A stretch of 40,452 bases of DNA from Bacteroidales bacterium. Its GTDB lineage: Bacteria; Bacteroidota; Bacteroidia; Bacteroidales; PWNQ01. The translations under genes were made by a program, and so were the position numbers. Positions 8,257 through 16,146 of the stretch are shown one piece after another (position 1 is the stretch's first letter; every line of letters begins with the position of its first letter). The notes below the pieces were generated by a model. It ran no database searches. It worked only from the letters and a program-made list of their open reading frames with translations, and had not been told where the DNA came from. The stretch covers positions 1 through 40,452 of the forward strand of contig JAIPAE010000009.1 in the NCBI GenBank assembly GCA_021740245.1. The letters run 5' to 3'.

Positions 8257-9045
8257 TCAGAGTTGCACTTTTAATCCATCATAAGCCAGATGCACATTCT
8301 TCGGCAATGTTTGTTCCTTATCCTTATGTTTTCCTATGAAGTGACTCATGTGCGTCAAATAAGCTTTTTCGGGATTGATTTCATCGATAATTTGTAATGC
8401 TTCGGAAACAGAAAAATGTGAAATATGTCGAGAATTTCGCAGAGCATTTAAAACCAAAATCCGGCTTCCCTTCACTTTTTCCAACTCAGAAGAGGTTATG
8501 GATTTTGCATCTGTGATATATGTTAAATCACTAATGCGATATCCCATAACCGGCATATCTTTATGATGCCATACTTGTATGGGTTGAAGTATTAATCCGT
8601 TATCAATTTCAAATCTTTTATTTTCAATAGTATGTACATCGATTTGCGGGGCTCCAAAATATCTTGTTTCGTTGAACATATATGGGAATTCCCTTTCAAG
8701 AGCTTTTATAACTCTTTCTGTTCCAAATACTTTTATTCGCTTATTAAGCAAATAATTAAATGCTCTGATATCATCCAGTCCTGCTATATGGTCACGATGT
8801 TCATGAGTGAAAATAATGGCTTCCAGATCATTTACTTTTTCCCGGAGCATTTGATAACGGAAATCGGGTCCACTGTCAAAAACATAATTTTTTTTGTTGA
8901 CCGTAATCATAGCAGATGTGCGTAAGCGTTTATCATGAGGATTTTCAGATGTACATACCGCACAATCACAAGCAATTACCGGAACTCCTGTAGAAGTACC
9001 TGTACCTAAAAATGTCAGGGTTATATTGTTAGGTTCATTTTTCAT
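8257..9045 (-). CDS. MBL-fold metal-dependent hydrolase, PhnP-like
   Basis: The 262-residue metallo-beta-lactamase-fold protein opens with FLGTGTSTGVPVIACDC, the usual start of the PhnP/RNase Z-like branch. Its Cys26-x-Cys28-x2-Cys31 group matches the extra zinc site of PhnP-type phosphodiesterases. The metal motif HEHRDH spans residues 81-86, and later metal ligands are expected around the GYRISDLTYITDA Asp and the final His-containing THMSHFIGKH. Such enzymes cleave cyclic phosphodiesters; the physiological substrate here is unknown, and no phosphonate genes are nearby. It lies 154 bases downstream of the ribF-like gene on the same strand, so read-through from that operon is possible. Confidence 0.82.
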   Translation of the reverse strand: MKNEPNNITLTFLGTGTSTGVPVIACDCAVCTSENPHDKRLRTSAMITVNKKNYVFDSGPDFRYQMLREKVNDLEAIIFTHEHRDHIAGLDDIRAFNYLLNKRIKVFGTERVIKALEREFPYMFNETRYFGAPQIDVHTIENKRFEIDNGLILQPIQVWHHKDMPVMGYRISDLTYITDAKSITSSELEKVKGSRILVLNALRNSRHISHFSVSEALQIIDEINPEKAYLTHMSHFIGKHKDKEQTLPKNVHLAYDGLKVQL

Positions 9046-9143
9046 CCGTTTATAATTTTGATTTTAATGATTCCCGCTGCAAGCGATGAAGCTTGCCATG
9101 ATAAGCTAAATATCCGTCCGGTACGCACTATTTTTAGTTCCCT

Positions 9144-9190
9144 TATAATCATATCCGTGTGGGTTCCGCCAAACGATGGATCATGGCCCG
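9144..9190 (-). repeat. Dispersed intergenic repeat, type 2, copy A
   Basis: On the minus strand this stretch begins CCATGATCCATCGTTTGGCGG and ends in ATGATTATAA. A related block occurs on the plus strand at 22693-22737 (CCATGACCCGCCGATTGGCGG, ending ATGATTATAA), with roughly three quarters identity by hand alignment. The second copy forms a perfect CCCGCC/GGCGGG hairpin, which is weaker here. The rest of the 9046-9199 gap holds no gene. Confidence 0.55.
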
Positions 9191-9199
9191 GTTCATTCA

Positions 9200-10126
9200 T
9201 TAATAAATTAGTTCCATGGTTTCGGATAAAGCCTGCAAAAATTTATTGGTGTCTGGCAGGTTTCCTTTAAAAAATTCGCGCCCTCGTATTTTTTTATGAA
9301 AATAGATTGTAACATCTTGATTTAAAAGTGGTGCAGATTTTTCAAACAACTTGAAACATAAATTAGAATGGTTGCCGTTAATCGGAGGCAGATGGAAAAA
9401 TACTCCGCGTACACGTGTATCATTCCATTGAACATTAACAGCATAAATGCCTGGTGGTGGGATTAGTTTTTCTTTTTCTTCAATCCGTATTCCGTATGTA
9501 TCAACATCTTTGCTTTTAAGCGGTTTACCACAATCTGCAACCGGGCCGATAATCATGTAAATATGATTCAGATAAGCGTTAGCGCGTTGAATATTACCTT
9601 CTGTCAGTGCTTTTCGTATTTTAGTTGAACTGACACTTTCATTCTGAATATCTTGTTCAGGTATTTCTTCAACTTCAAAACCATGCTGTTGTCCGATCTT
9701 GCGCAAAAAATCAAAATTGCCTTCGCGGTTATGTCCAAAGTAATGGTTAAACCCGACAATTATACGTTTTGCCTGTAACTTGCCAACCAGTACATCCATT
9801 ATGAATTCTTCTGAGCTCACCTTTGAAAATGCTTCTGTAAATTCGATGATAACCAGATGATCTAATCCGGTTTCTTCCAGTACTTTGACCTTTTCTTTTT
9901 GTGATGATATCATTTTCAGTTCCTTGCCTTTTGTATCAGGATAAAGAACCTTTCGTGGATGTGGCCAGAAAGTAATCAATACGGATTCGCCGTCAATCTC
10001 GGCTGCAAGAATGTTTAACCGTCTGATAATAACTTTATGACCAATATGCACGCCATCAAATGATCCAGTTGTGACTACAGCATTTTTTACTTTTTCTGTA
10101 CTTTTTAGGCCATAATGTATTTTCAT
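9200..10126 (-). CDS. ribF: RibF-like FAD synthetase with degenerate flavokinase domain
   Basis: The N-terminal half (residues 1-190) is a good FMN adenylyltransferase domain: TGSFDGVHIGH nucleotide-binding motif, TFWPHP, VGFNHYFGHNREGN and SSTKIRKAL. The C-terminal half is placed where riboflavin kinase should be, but the hallmarks are missing. The usual GRxxGFPTAN motif reads GKPLKSKDVDTYG, the GVxNIGxxPT strand reads GVFFHLPP, and the conserved Glu strand is not evident. At 308 residues the length is normal. By family knowledge RibF turns riboflavin into FMN then FAD; here only the FMN-to-FAD step looks supported, which is inference. It follows rex by 27 bases, so it probably belongs to the hydrogenase operon. 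Confidence 0.85.
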   Translation of the reverse strand: MKIHYGLKSTEKVKNAVVTTGSFDGVHIGHKVIIRRLNILAAEIDGESVLITFWPHPRKVLYPDTKGKELKMISSQKEKVKVLEETGLDHLVIIEFTEAFSKVSSEEFIMDVLVGKLQAKRIIVGFNHYFGHNREGNFDFLRKIGQQHGFEVEEIPEQDIQNESVSSTKIRKALTEGNIQRANAYLNHIYMIIGPVADCGKPLKSKDVDTYGIRIEEKEKLIPPPGIYAVNVQWNDTRVRGVFFHLPPINGNHSNLCFKLFEKSAPLLNQDVTIYFHKKIRGREFFKGNLPDTNKFLQALSETMELIY

Positions 10127-10153
10127 AAAAAAATAGATTAATCGAATAACAAA

Positions 10154-10768
10154 TTATTTAGCAAAAAAAGCAACTTTTTCAATGGATGTGATCATATCAT
10201 ATTCTTCAAGATATGCATGAGGCTGAACATTGATAGGAGTGGGTGTATAGTTAAGAATACCTTTCACACCTGCAGCAATCAGATCGTCTGCAACCTGTAC
10301 CGACTGATCGGCAGGTACTGTCAGAATAGCAATGCTGATGTTTTCTTTTTGAATAATTTCCTGCATTTCATCAATATGATAACAACGTATTCCCGAGATC
10401 ACTCGCCCAACTTTATCAGGGTTTACATCAAAGACTGCCTTTATGGTTAGCTTGGTTCTTTTTCCTTTCAGATAACCCATGATCGCTTTCCCCAGATTTC
10501 CGGCTCCGATAATGGCTACTTTTTGTTCTGTTTTACAGTCAATAATTTCACCAATGGATTTTACTAGTTCATTAATTTCATAGCCTTTTCGAAGAGTTCC
10601 GGTATGTCCGATCAGCATAATATCACGCCTCACCTGAACCGGAGTAATGTGCAGCAAATTTGCCAGTTCATGTGAGAAAATGTGCGTTTTCCCGTTTTCT
10701 AATTCTTTTAATAATACACGTCGATATTGACTTAAACGCTCTACTGTTTTTTCAGGCAGCTTTTTCAT
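10154..10768 (-). CDS. rex: Redox-sensing transcriptional repressor Rex
   Basis: Rex binds DNA when NADH/NAD+ is low and releases it when NADH rises. From the ATG at 10768 it has 204 residues, the normal Rex length; a start at 10816 would add 16 residues and run into the upstream gene. The N-terminal winged helix ends in the Rex signature ITPVQVRRDIMLIG (residues 41-54). The Rossmann fold has GAGNLG at 88-93, followed by AVFDVNPDKVG, which fits NAD(H) binding. It lies 22 bases after the receiver-kinase hybrid and before ribF in a run that starts at hydC. The TGTTA-N6-TAACA palindromes at 18576-18651 are plausible targets, implying autoregulation. Confidence 0.92.
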   Translation of the reverse strand: MKKLPEKTVERLSQYRRVLLKELENGKTHIFSHELANLLHITPVQVRRDIMLIGHTGTLRKGYEINELVKSIGEIIDCKTEQKVAIIGAGNLGKAIMGYLKGKRTKLTIKAVFDVNPDKVGRVISGIRCYHIDEMQEIIQKENISIAILTVPADQSVQVADDLIAAGVKGILNYTPTPINVQPHAYLEEYDMITSIEKVAFFAK

Positions 10769-10790
10769 ATTAATATAATTTTGATTGTTT

Positions 10791-11945
10791 TTATTTTTTG
10801 TTTGAAGCTTCTTCACCTGTATTAGTGTATGCCGGCAAGATTACGGTGAATGAACTGCCTTCTTCTGGCTTGCTGCATACATTGATATCCCCGTTATACA
10901 TATCTACAAGTTTTTTTACAATAGATAATCCCAAGCCACTACCACTAATGTTTTTGGTCTTTTCATTTTTAATTCTTACAAACTCATTGAATAACTTTGC
11001 TTGCTCGGTTTTGTTCATTCCTATGCCTGTGTCTGACACTGTTATCGTCGCAAATCCTTTGTTCGCCCTGATATTACAATCCACTTTTCCGCCTTGCTTA
11101 TTGTATTTGATAGCATTGGATATAAGGTTATTCAGGATAATTTCAAGCTCATCGGGGTCCGCTTGCATCTTAAGTTCATCGTTACCATGTAAATGAATCA
11201 TAACATCTTTTTGAATGGCAAATGGTTTCATCATATCAATAGCTGAATTAGCAATCTTTACTATATCTGTTTTTGCAAGTTCCCGTTTCTTCTTGCCGGA
11301 TTCGATCTGGGTCAGGTCAAGCATATCCATGATCAGCCCACGCATGCTTTCGGTTCGTTTCTTCAAACGGGTTATAATTTCATCATATTCATCCATTTTA
11401 TTTCCAAACTCCCGGTTCTGCATCATTTTTATATAGCCTTCTATAGCATTTATCGGGGCTTTGAGCTCGTGTGACATCACGGACAAAAATTGAAAGCGGA
11501 TTTGTTTCCCTTCTTTGTTGAGTTGGGAAGTCATTCGTTTCAAAAAAATATGGCGTGTCAGATTTTCCAGGGCTGCTTTTAGTTCCTGTGGGGTGAAAGG
11601 CTTTGGAACAAAGTCATAAGCCCCGTTTTTGGTTGCTTTTACTGCGACTTCAAGGGATGCATGTGAAGTGATCATGATCACATAAGTGTCATATTGTTTT
11701 TGATTGATGTATTCAAGAACATCGTTGCCCTGTATGCCGGGAAGTTTATTGTCCAGAAGTACAATATCCGTTTGATTATTGTTAATAAATGAGATAGCTT
11801 CCTCTCCGGTTGGGGCTGATTCTATATTATACCCGATGACATTATCCATGAATGGGTAGTCAACAGAAAATTTTCGTAATATGCGTTCAATCCCGGAACG
11901 AATTCCGGCTTCATCGTCAACAACTAAAACGGTTAGTTTTTCCAT
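10791..11945 (-). CDS. Hybrid protein: N-terminal receiver plus histidine kinase
   Basis: The 384-residue cytoplasmic protein has an N-terminal receiver domain: acidic pair Asp10/Asp11, phospho-acceptor Asp65 in LLDNKLPG, and Lys115 in PKPF. A HisKA domain follows with His159 in MSHELKAPINA, then a HATPase domain with N (LISNAIKYN), G1 (VSDTGIGM) and G2 (GSGLGLSIVKK) boxes. The receiver-first order means its kinase is likely switched by phosphorylation of its own receiver, rather than by a ligand-binding input domain. It sits 54 bases after a lone receiver protein and just before rex. The likely role is a relay step downstream of the hydrogenase-like kinase; the final target is not visible here. 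Confidence 0.88.
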   Translation of the reverse strand: MEKLTVLVVDDEAGIRSGIERILRKFSVDYPFMDNVIGYNIESAPTGEEAISFINNNQTDIVLLDNKLPGIQGNDVLEYINQKQYDTYVIMITSHASLEVAVKATKNGAYDFVPKPFTPQELKAALENLTRHIFLKRMTSQLNKEGKQIRFQFLSVMSHELKAPINAIEGYIKMMQNREFGNKMDEYDEIITRLKKRTESMRGLIMDMLDLTQIESGKKKRELAKTDIVKIANSAIDMMKPFAIQKDVMIHLHGNDELKMQADPDELEIILNNLISNAIKYNKQGGKVDCNIRANKGFATITVSDTGIGMNKTEQAKLFNEFVRIKNEKTKNISGSGLGLSIVKKLVDMYNGDINVCSKPEEGSSFTVILPAYTNTGEEASNKK

Positions 11946-11999
11946 AAATTATATACTTCTGATCACGTTTTTATTTCGATTGTAATGAACACAAAAATA

Positions 12000-12392
12000 C
12001 TATATCTTAAGCAGTTTATTTATTTCCCGATGCAATTGATCAGGACGAATTCCTTTTTCAAGATATAAATCGGCTTTTATCCACTTTCGTTCCGATTCCG
12101 AATGAAGGTCGAATGATATACCTGTCTCGGAAGCAACAGCAGTGGCAATGATTATGGGCATATCCGGATATTTTTGCCGTGCTTTGTAACATAATATGAA
12201 ACCACTGTCGTCGTTTTCCATCATCAGGTCAAAAATAGCCAGATCGGGTTTTGTGGTTTTCAGAATTTCCTCAGCTTCTTTTTGGCTTTCTGCTGAGATG
12301 GTTTGAAAACCAAATTTTTTAATGTTGTGATCCAACTGAAAAAGATAGTCGGAATCATCATCTACCAGTAATATTGTTTTTCCTTCTTCCAT
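12000..12392 (-). CDS. Single-domain response regulator
   Basis: The 130-residue CheY-like receiver has no output domain. The acidic pocket is Asp11-Asp13 (LLVDDDSDY), and the phospho-acceptor is Asp55 in LAIFDLMMEN. The usual switch Thr/Ser strand is IIIATAVAS, and the conserved Lys lies in LYLEKG rather than the common KP pair. A loop after ATAVASETG is somewhat longer than in CheY and holds SESERKW. It lies between the FeFe-hydrogenase-like kinase (24 bases) and the receiver-kinase hybrid (54 bases), so it is probably the phosphate carrier between them. The partner assignment is inferred from gene order only. Confidence 0.87.
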   Translation of the reverse strand: MEEGKTILLVDDDSDYLFQLDHNIKKFGFQTISAESQKEAEEILKTTKPDLAIFDLMMENDDSGFILCYKARQKYPDMPIIIATAVASETGISFDLHSESERKWIKADLYLEKGIRPDQLHREINKLLKI

Positions 12393-12416
12393 GTTTTTCA
12401 GATCATTTATCGGGGT

Positions 12417-14423
12417 TTATGCTTTGATTTCTTTTGTTTGATATCGGGGAAGCGTAACTTTAAATGAAGTTCCTGTTGGGCCTTTTGCAGAGTCTGTATT
12501 GGATTCTACTGTTATTTTTCCGTGATGCATTTTTGCAATGCCGTATATGGTAGCCAGGCCAAGACCAGTGCCTTTGCCTATTCCTTTGGTCGTGAAAAAC
12601 GGTTCAAATATCTTATCTATATTTTCCTGAGGAATTCCTTCCCCGGTATCATCAACGAAAAAAACAATATGATCATCATCATCTTCAAGTCTTATTTTAA
12701 GATTACCTCCATTAGGCATGGCTTCAATAGCATTTTTACAAAGATTGGATAATAGTTGAAGCATTTGTTCTTCATCTAATTCTGCCTTTTTGTTGGTGGT
12801 ATTGCATTCTACTGAAGCAGAAATATTTTCAGGTATGATCAAAGCATTAATACTCTTTTGAGCTAGTTCTTCAGCATTTATCTCTTCATGTTTTACCTGG
12901 TTTTTTCGGGCAAAATTTAACAATCCGCCTACAATTTTTTTGCAACGGTCAGCCTGCTCGACAATTAGTTTAAGGTCATCGGAGAATTCTTCCTGTTCAC
13001 CAACTTCTTCCATCAAAATGTTAGCGTACATTATGACTACTCCGAGTGGATTATTTAGTTCATGAGCAATACCGGCAGACAGTTGTCCCATAGATGCCAG
13101 TTTTTCGGATTGCTTTAATGCTTCACGGGCTGATTCCAGTTTCCTGTTGGAGTCATTGAGTTGTGAAACTGATTTATGTAATGATTCAATGGTATATGGC
13201 AAACACATTTCTGTTTCTGCCAAACCTTTACAGATAGCTACAGCGTGTTCTTCACACGTTTCATATCCACATGCACCGCAATTCAGATGATCTTTTGGGT
13301 CGTATTTTCCCATGGCCTGCAGTTGAGCAATGATGTCTTCCCTTGAAGGTAAAGGCATTCGTTGATCATTTTCGCGGAAGTTATTCGACATATCCAGCTT
13401 AAGATATTCCTGCATTTCTCTTTCCCACTGGGTTCTGTTTGTATTTTCAAGCTTGGACTTTACGTAGTTTTTTATGAAAGTCCTTTTAGCATAACGGTTT
13501 ACGGATGAGGTCATACCTGCTCCCATGATACATCCTTCACAGCACAATAGCTCCAAATGTTCCTGGCGGAGAAGACCGGATTCAAATTCACGTATCGCTT
13601 CCTGAAAGTTTTGCCGTCCTTCTGCTACGATGATGTCTCCTTTGTAGAGATCATCATCCAGGTCAACAGCCTGTATAAGTCCGCGGCTTACAGGAAAGAT
13701 GGCTCCTTTACCAGAAATGGGCGGATCAAAGCTGCTTGCTTCTGTATTGCCCGGTGTTACTTCATTGTATTCAAACATGTCGCGCAGTTCTCTAAATGTC
13801 AAGACTTCATCAATCTCTTCCGATTCATCTTTTTTAGCAATGCAGGGGCCAATAAAAACAATCTTTAACCAGTTTCCATATTTCTTTCTTAATACTCTTG
13901 CTGTAGCAACCATTGGGGAAACAATGGGCGACAGAGACTGAACAAGGTGGGGGTGATATTTTTCAATGAAGGATACAATGGCAGGACAATCAGCAGATAT
14001 ATATTTGTATTCCTCCTCATTTTCCATCATTTCCTTAAATGTATGCGCAACCAGGTCTGCTCCAAAAGCGACTTCATTAACATAATCAAAACCAAGGCCC
14101 CTGACCATTCCTGCAAATGTTTGATGATGAGGTAAAGACATAAACTCTGCCGGAAAACTGGGAGCTATTATAGCAGCAACCTTTTTATCAGAACTAAGTA
14201 ATTGTTTAATGTGGTCAATGCTCTTTTTAAAAACTTTAGCATCCTGGCTGCAAACCTGAACACAATTGCCGCAAGCTATGCAACGTTCCTGTATTACTTC
14301 TGCCTGGCCATTGACAATTCTGATTGCTTTGGCCGGACATTCCCTAACACATGTATAACAACGTCTGCAGCGTTCTTTTAGTGTATATACAAGTTGATCG
14401 GAATTTATGTCTGCTGCTGTCAT
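12417..14423 (-). CDS. FeFe-hydrogenase-like sensor histidine kinase
   Basis: This 668-residue fusion has four parts. First come two 4Fe-4S ferredoxin motifs (Cys19/22/25/29 and Cys48/51/54/58). Then an [FeFe]-hydrogenase catalytic-type domain has the candidate H-cluster ligands Cys146 (ADCPA), Cys194 (GPCIAKK), Cys294 and Cys298 (ELLCCEGC). A further Fe-S domain has Cys382/385/390 and Cys407 (CGACGYETC). Last is a HisKA/HATPase kinase with His454 in GIAHELNNPLG and ATP-box glycines (DDTGEGIP, GTGLGLATIYG). All four H-cluster ligand positions appear filled, while the position before Cys146 is Asp. It resembles sensory FeFe-hydrogenase proteins found beside electron-bifurcating hydrogenases; a role as H2 or redox sensor is inferred. 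Start overlaps the hydA stop by four bases. Confidence 0.88.
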   Translation of the reverse strand: MTAADINSDQLVYTLKERCRRCYTCVRECPAKAIRIVNGQAEVIQERCIACGNCVQVCSQDAKVFKKSIDHIKQLLSSDKKVAAIIAPSFPAEFMSLPHHQTFAGMVRGLGFDYVNEVAFGADLVAHTFKEMMENEEEYKYISADCPAIVSFIEKYHPHLVQSLSPIVSPMVATARVLRKKYGNWLKIVFIGPCIAKKDESEEIDEVLTFRELRDMFEYNEVTPGNTEASSFDPPISGKGAIFPVSRGLIQAVDLDDDLYKGDIIVAEGRQNFQEAIREFESGLLRQEHLELLCCEGCIMGAGMTSSVNRYAKRTFIKNYVKSKLENTNRTQWEREMQEYLKLDMSNNFRENDQRMPLPSREDIIAQLQAMGKYDPKDHLNCGACGYETCEEHAVAICKGLAETEMCLPYTIESLHKSVSQLNDSNRKLESAREALKQSEKLASMGQLSAGIAHELNNPLGVVIMYANILMEEVGEQEEFSDDLKLIVEQADRCKKIVGGLLNFARKNQVKHEEINAEELAQKSINALIIPENISASVECNTTNKKAELDEEQMLQLLSNLCKNAIEAMPNGGNLKIRLEDDDDHIVFFVDDTGEGIPQENIDKIFEPFFTTKGIGKGTGLGLATIYGIAKMHHGKITVESNTDSAKGPTGTSFKVTLPRYQTKEIKA

Positions 14424-16144
14424 AAGTAAATATCCCGCTTTGTATAATTTGTATATAAGAGTTCTTTAATCTTCTCACTACCTGGTTCTGTGAGTAAATT
14501 CTGATATAGTCTTTTTATACCGGGATTTTTATATGATTCTTTAATTGATTCCTTGCTGTCCATGTCATAAAGTGTTTTATAACGCAATTTTAAATATTTC
14601 TCGTCACTACCAATAGGTTGACCTCCGCCGCCTATACAACCGTTTTTGCAGGACATGACTTCAATATAATGCAGATCATCACGTCCGTTTCGAATTTCGT
14701 GCAGTATTTTTTTTGCTTCAGTCTGGCCACTGACAACTGCAAAATTGATGATGCGTTTACCAATTTTAGCACTGTATTCCTTGCGACTTTTTAATCCTCT
14801 TAACTGTTTTATTTTGAAATTTTCGATATTGTCGTTTTCATAAAGATAATATAGCGTCCTGAGCAGAGCTTCTGATCCGCCTCCGGATACTGCTGTTATT
14901 TTGGCTGCAGAGCTTCGGCTGTTGAAAGGTGCATCAGGTTCTTGTTCCTCCATTTGGAGCATGTCAATTCCGTTGATGTTTAAAAATTCGATAAATTCTC
15001 TGGTCGTCATTACTGCATCTACTGAACTAACACCTCTGTAAGTCATTTCGTCTCGTTGAGCCTCAAATTTACGGGCTGTACATGGCGTAATGCTTACAGA
15101 ATAAATGTTTTCCGGATTAATGTCATTGTGCTCAGACCAGTAGCGGTTGAGTAAGGTTCCAGTGATCTGTTGCGGCGATTTACAGGGTGATATTTTTTCA
15201 AGAATTTCCGGATTAAACTGTTCGGCATATTTTATCCAGGCCGGACAATCGGAAGAAAACAACGGAAGTTTTTCCTGGTTGTCAATTTTGTCTTTCAGGA
15301 TAGTTGCTTCTTCCAAAATGTGTAAATCCGAAGCAAAACCAGTATCAAAAACCAGGTTAAATCCTGTTTTTTTCAATGCTGCAACTACTAATCCTATCAG
15401 GTCTTTTCCGGATTTGAAATCATATGTTCTGGACAGAGATACAGTCAACCCCGGATCAATTTGAGCAATAACTTTTTTGTCCGGATTATTGAGGGCGTCT
15501 TGAATTCCGGTTAAATGATTTTTTTCGTGCAATGCTCCGGTAGGGCACACCATGATGCATTGTCCGCAGTTGATACAACTGGATACATTAATACCTTGAT
15601 TAAATGTAGTGTGGATGGCTGTATCGTCTCCCCGGTTGGCGAACTCCAGCGTTGAACAGGCTTGTAGTTCTTCACAGGTCCTTACACACCGCCCGCAAAG
15701 AATACATTTGGAGGGGTCACGTATAATGCTTGCTCCGGACATGTCCCTTTTTTTGCGAGAGCTGCGTGCTGGCAAAGTCCTCTCCCGGACATGTAAAACT
15801 TCAGCCAGTTTCTGTAATTCACAGTTCCCATTCCGTTGACAGTATAAACAATCATCCGGATGGTCTGCAAGAAGTAACTCCGTAATCTTTTTTCTTGTAT
15901 GGATAACTCGAGACGAATGAGTTTTGATGTTCATCCCATCAACAGGAAAAGTTGAACATGCAGTTTTGAGTTTTTTCTCACCTTCAATTTCAACTACACA
16001 CATTCTGCAAGCCCCGGTAGGTGTAAAGCCATCAATTTGACAGAGTGTAGGAATATTTATCCCGTTATCCCGCAAAACCTGTAATATAGTGCGGTCCGTT
16101 TCTGCCTTTATTGTGGTGTTATTTACTTTTATCTTGATTTCCAT
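14420..16144 (-). CDS. hydA: [FeFe]-hydrogenase catalytic subunit HydA
   Basis: Produces or oxidises H2 at an H-cluster. The 574-residue chain has an N-terminal 2Fe-2S domain (Cys35, 46, 49, 63), a His/Cys3 4Fe-4S site (His95, Cys99, 102, 108), two 4Fe-4S clusters (Cys147/150/153/200 and Cys157/190/193/196 in ferredoxin pattern), then H-cluster motifs SSDCPAW (Cys300), ITPCTARKFEA (Cys355) and EVMSCKNGCIGGGGQP (Cys499, Cys503). A small-subunit-like C-terminal tail follows. Residue 299, normally the proton-donor Cys of TSCCP, is Asp. No extra C-terminal 2Fe-2S domain is seen. It is two bases after hydB, and its stop overlaps the next gene, so it belongs to the HydABC unit. Confidence 0.93.
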   Translation of the reverse strand: MEIKIKVNNTTIKAETDRTILQVLRDNGINIPTLCQIDGFTPTGACRMCVVEIEGEKKLKTACSTFPVDGMNIKTHSSRVIHTRKKITELLLADHPDDCLYCQRNGNCELQKLAEVLHVRERTLPARSSRKKRDMSGASIIRDPSKCILCGRCVRTCEELQACSTLEFANRGDDTAIHTTFNQGINVSSCINCGQCIMVCPTGALHEKNHLTGIQDALNNPDKKVIAQIDPGLTVSLSRTYDFKSGKDLIGLVVAALKKTGFNLVFDTGFASDLHILEEATILKDKIDNQEKLPLFSSDCPAWIKYAEQFNPEILEKISPCKSPQQITGTLLNRYWSEHNDINPENIYSVSITPCTARKFEAQRDEMTYRGVSSVDAVMTTREFIEFLNINGIDMLQMEEQEPDAPFNSRSSAAKITAVSGGGSEALLRTLYYLYENDNIENFKIKQLRGLKSRKEYSAKIGKRIINFAVVSGQTEAKKILHEIRNGRDDLHYIEVMSCKNGCIGGGGQPIGSDEKYLKLRYKTLYDMDSKESIKESYKNPGIKRLYQNLLTEPGSEKIKELLYTNYTKRDIYL

Positions 16145-16146
16145 AA

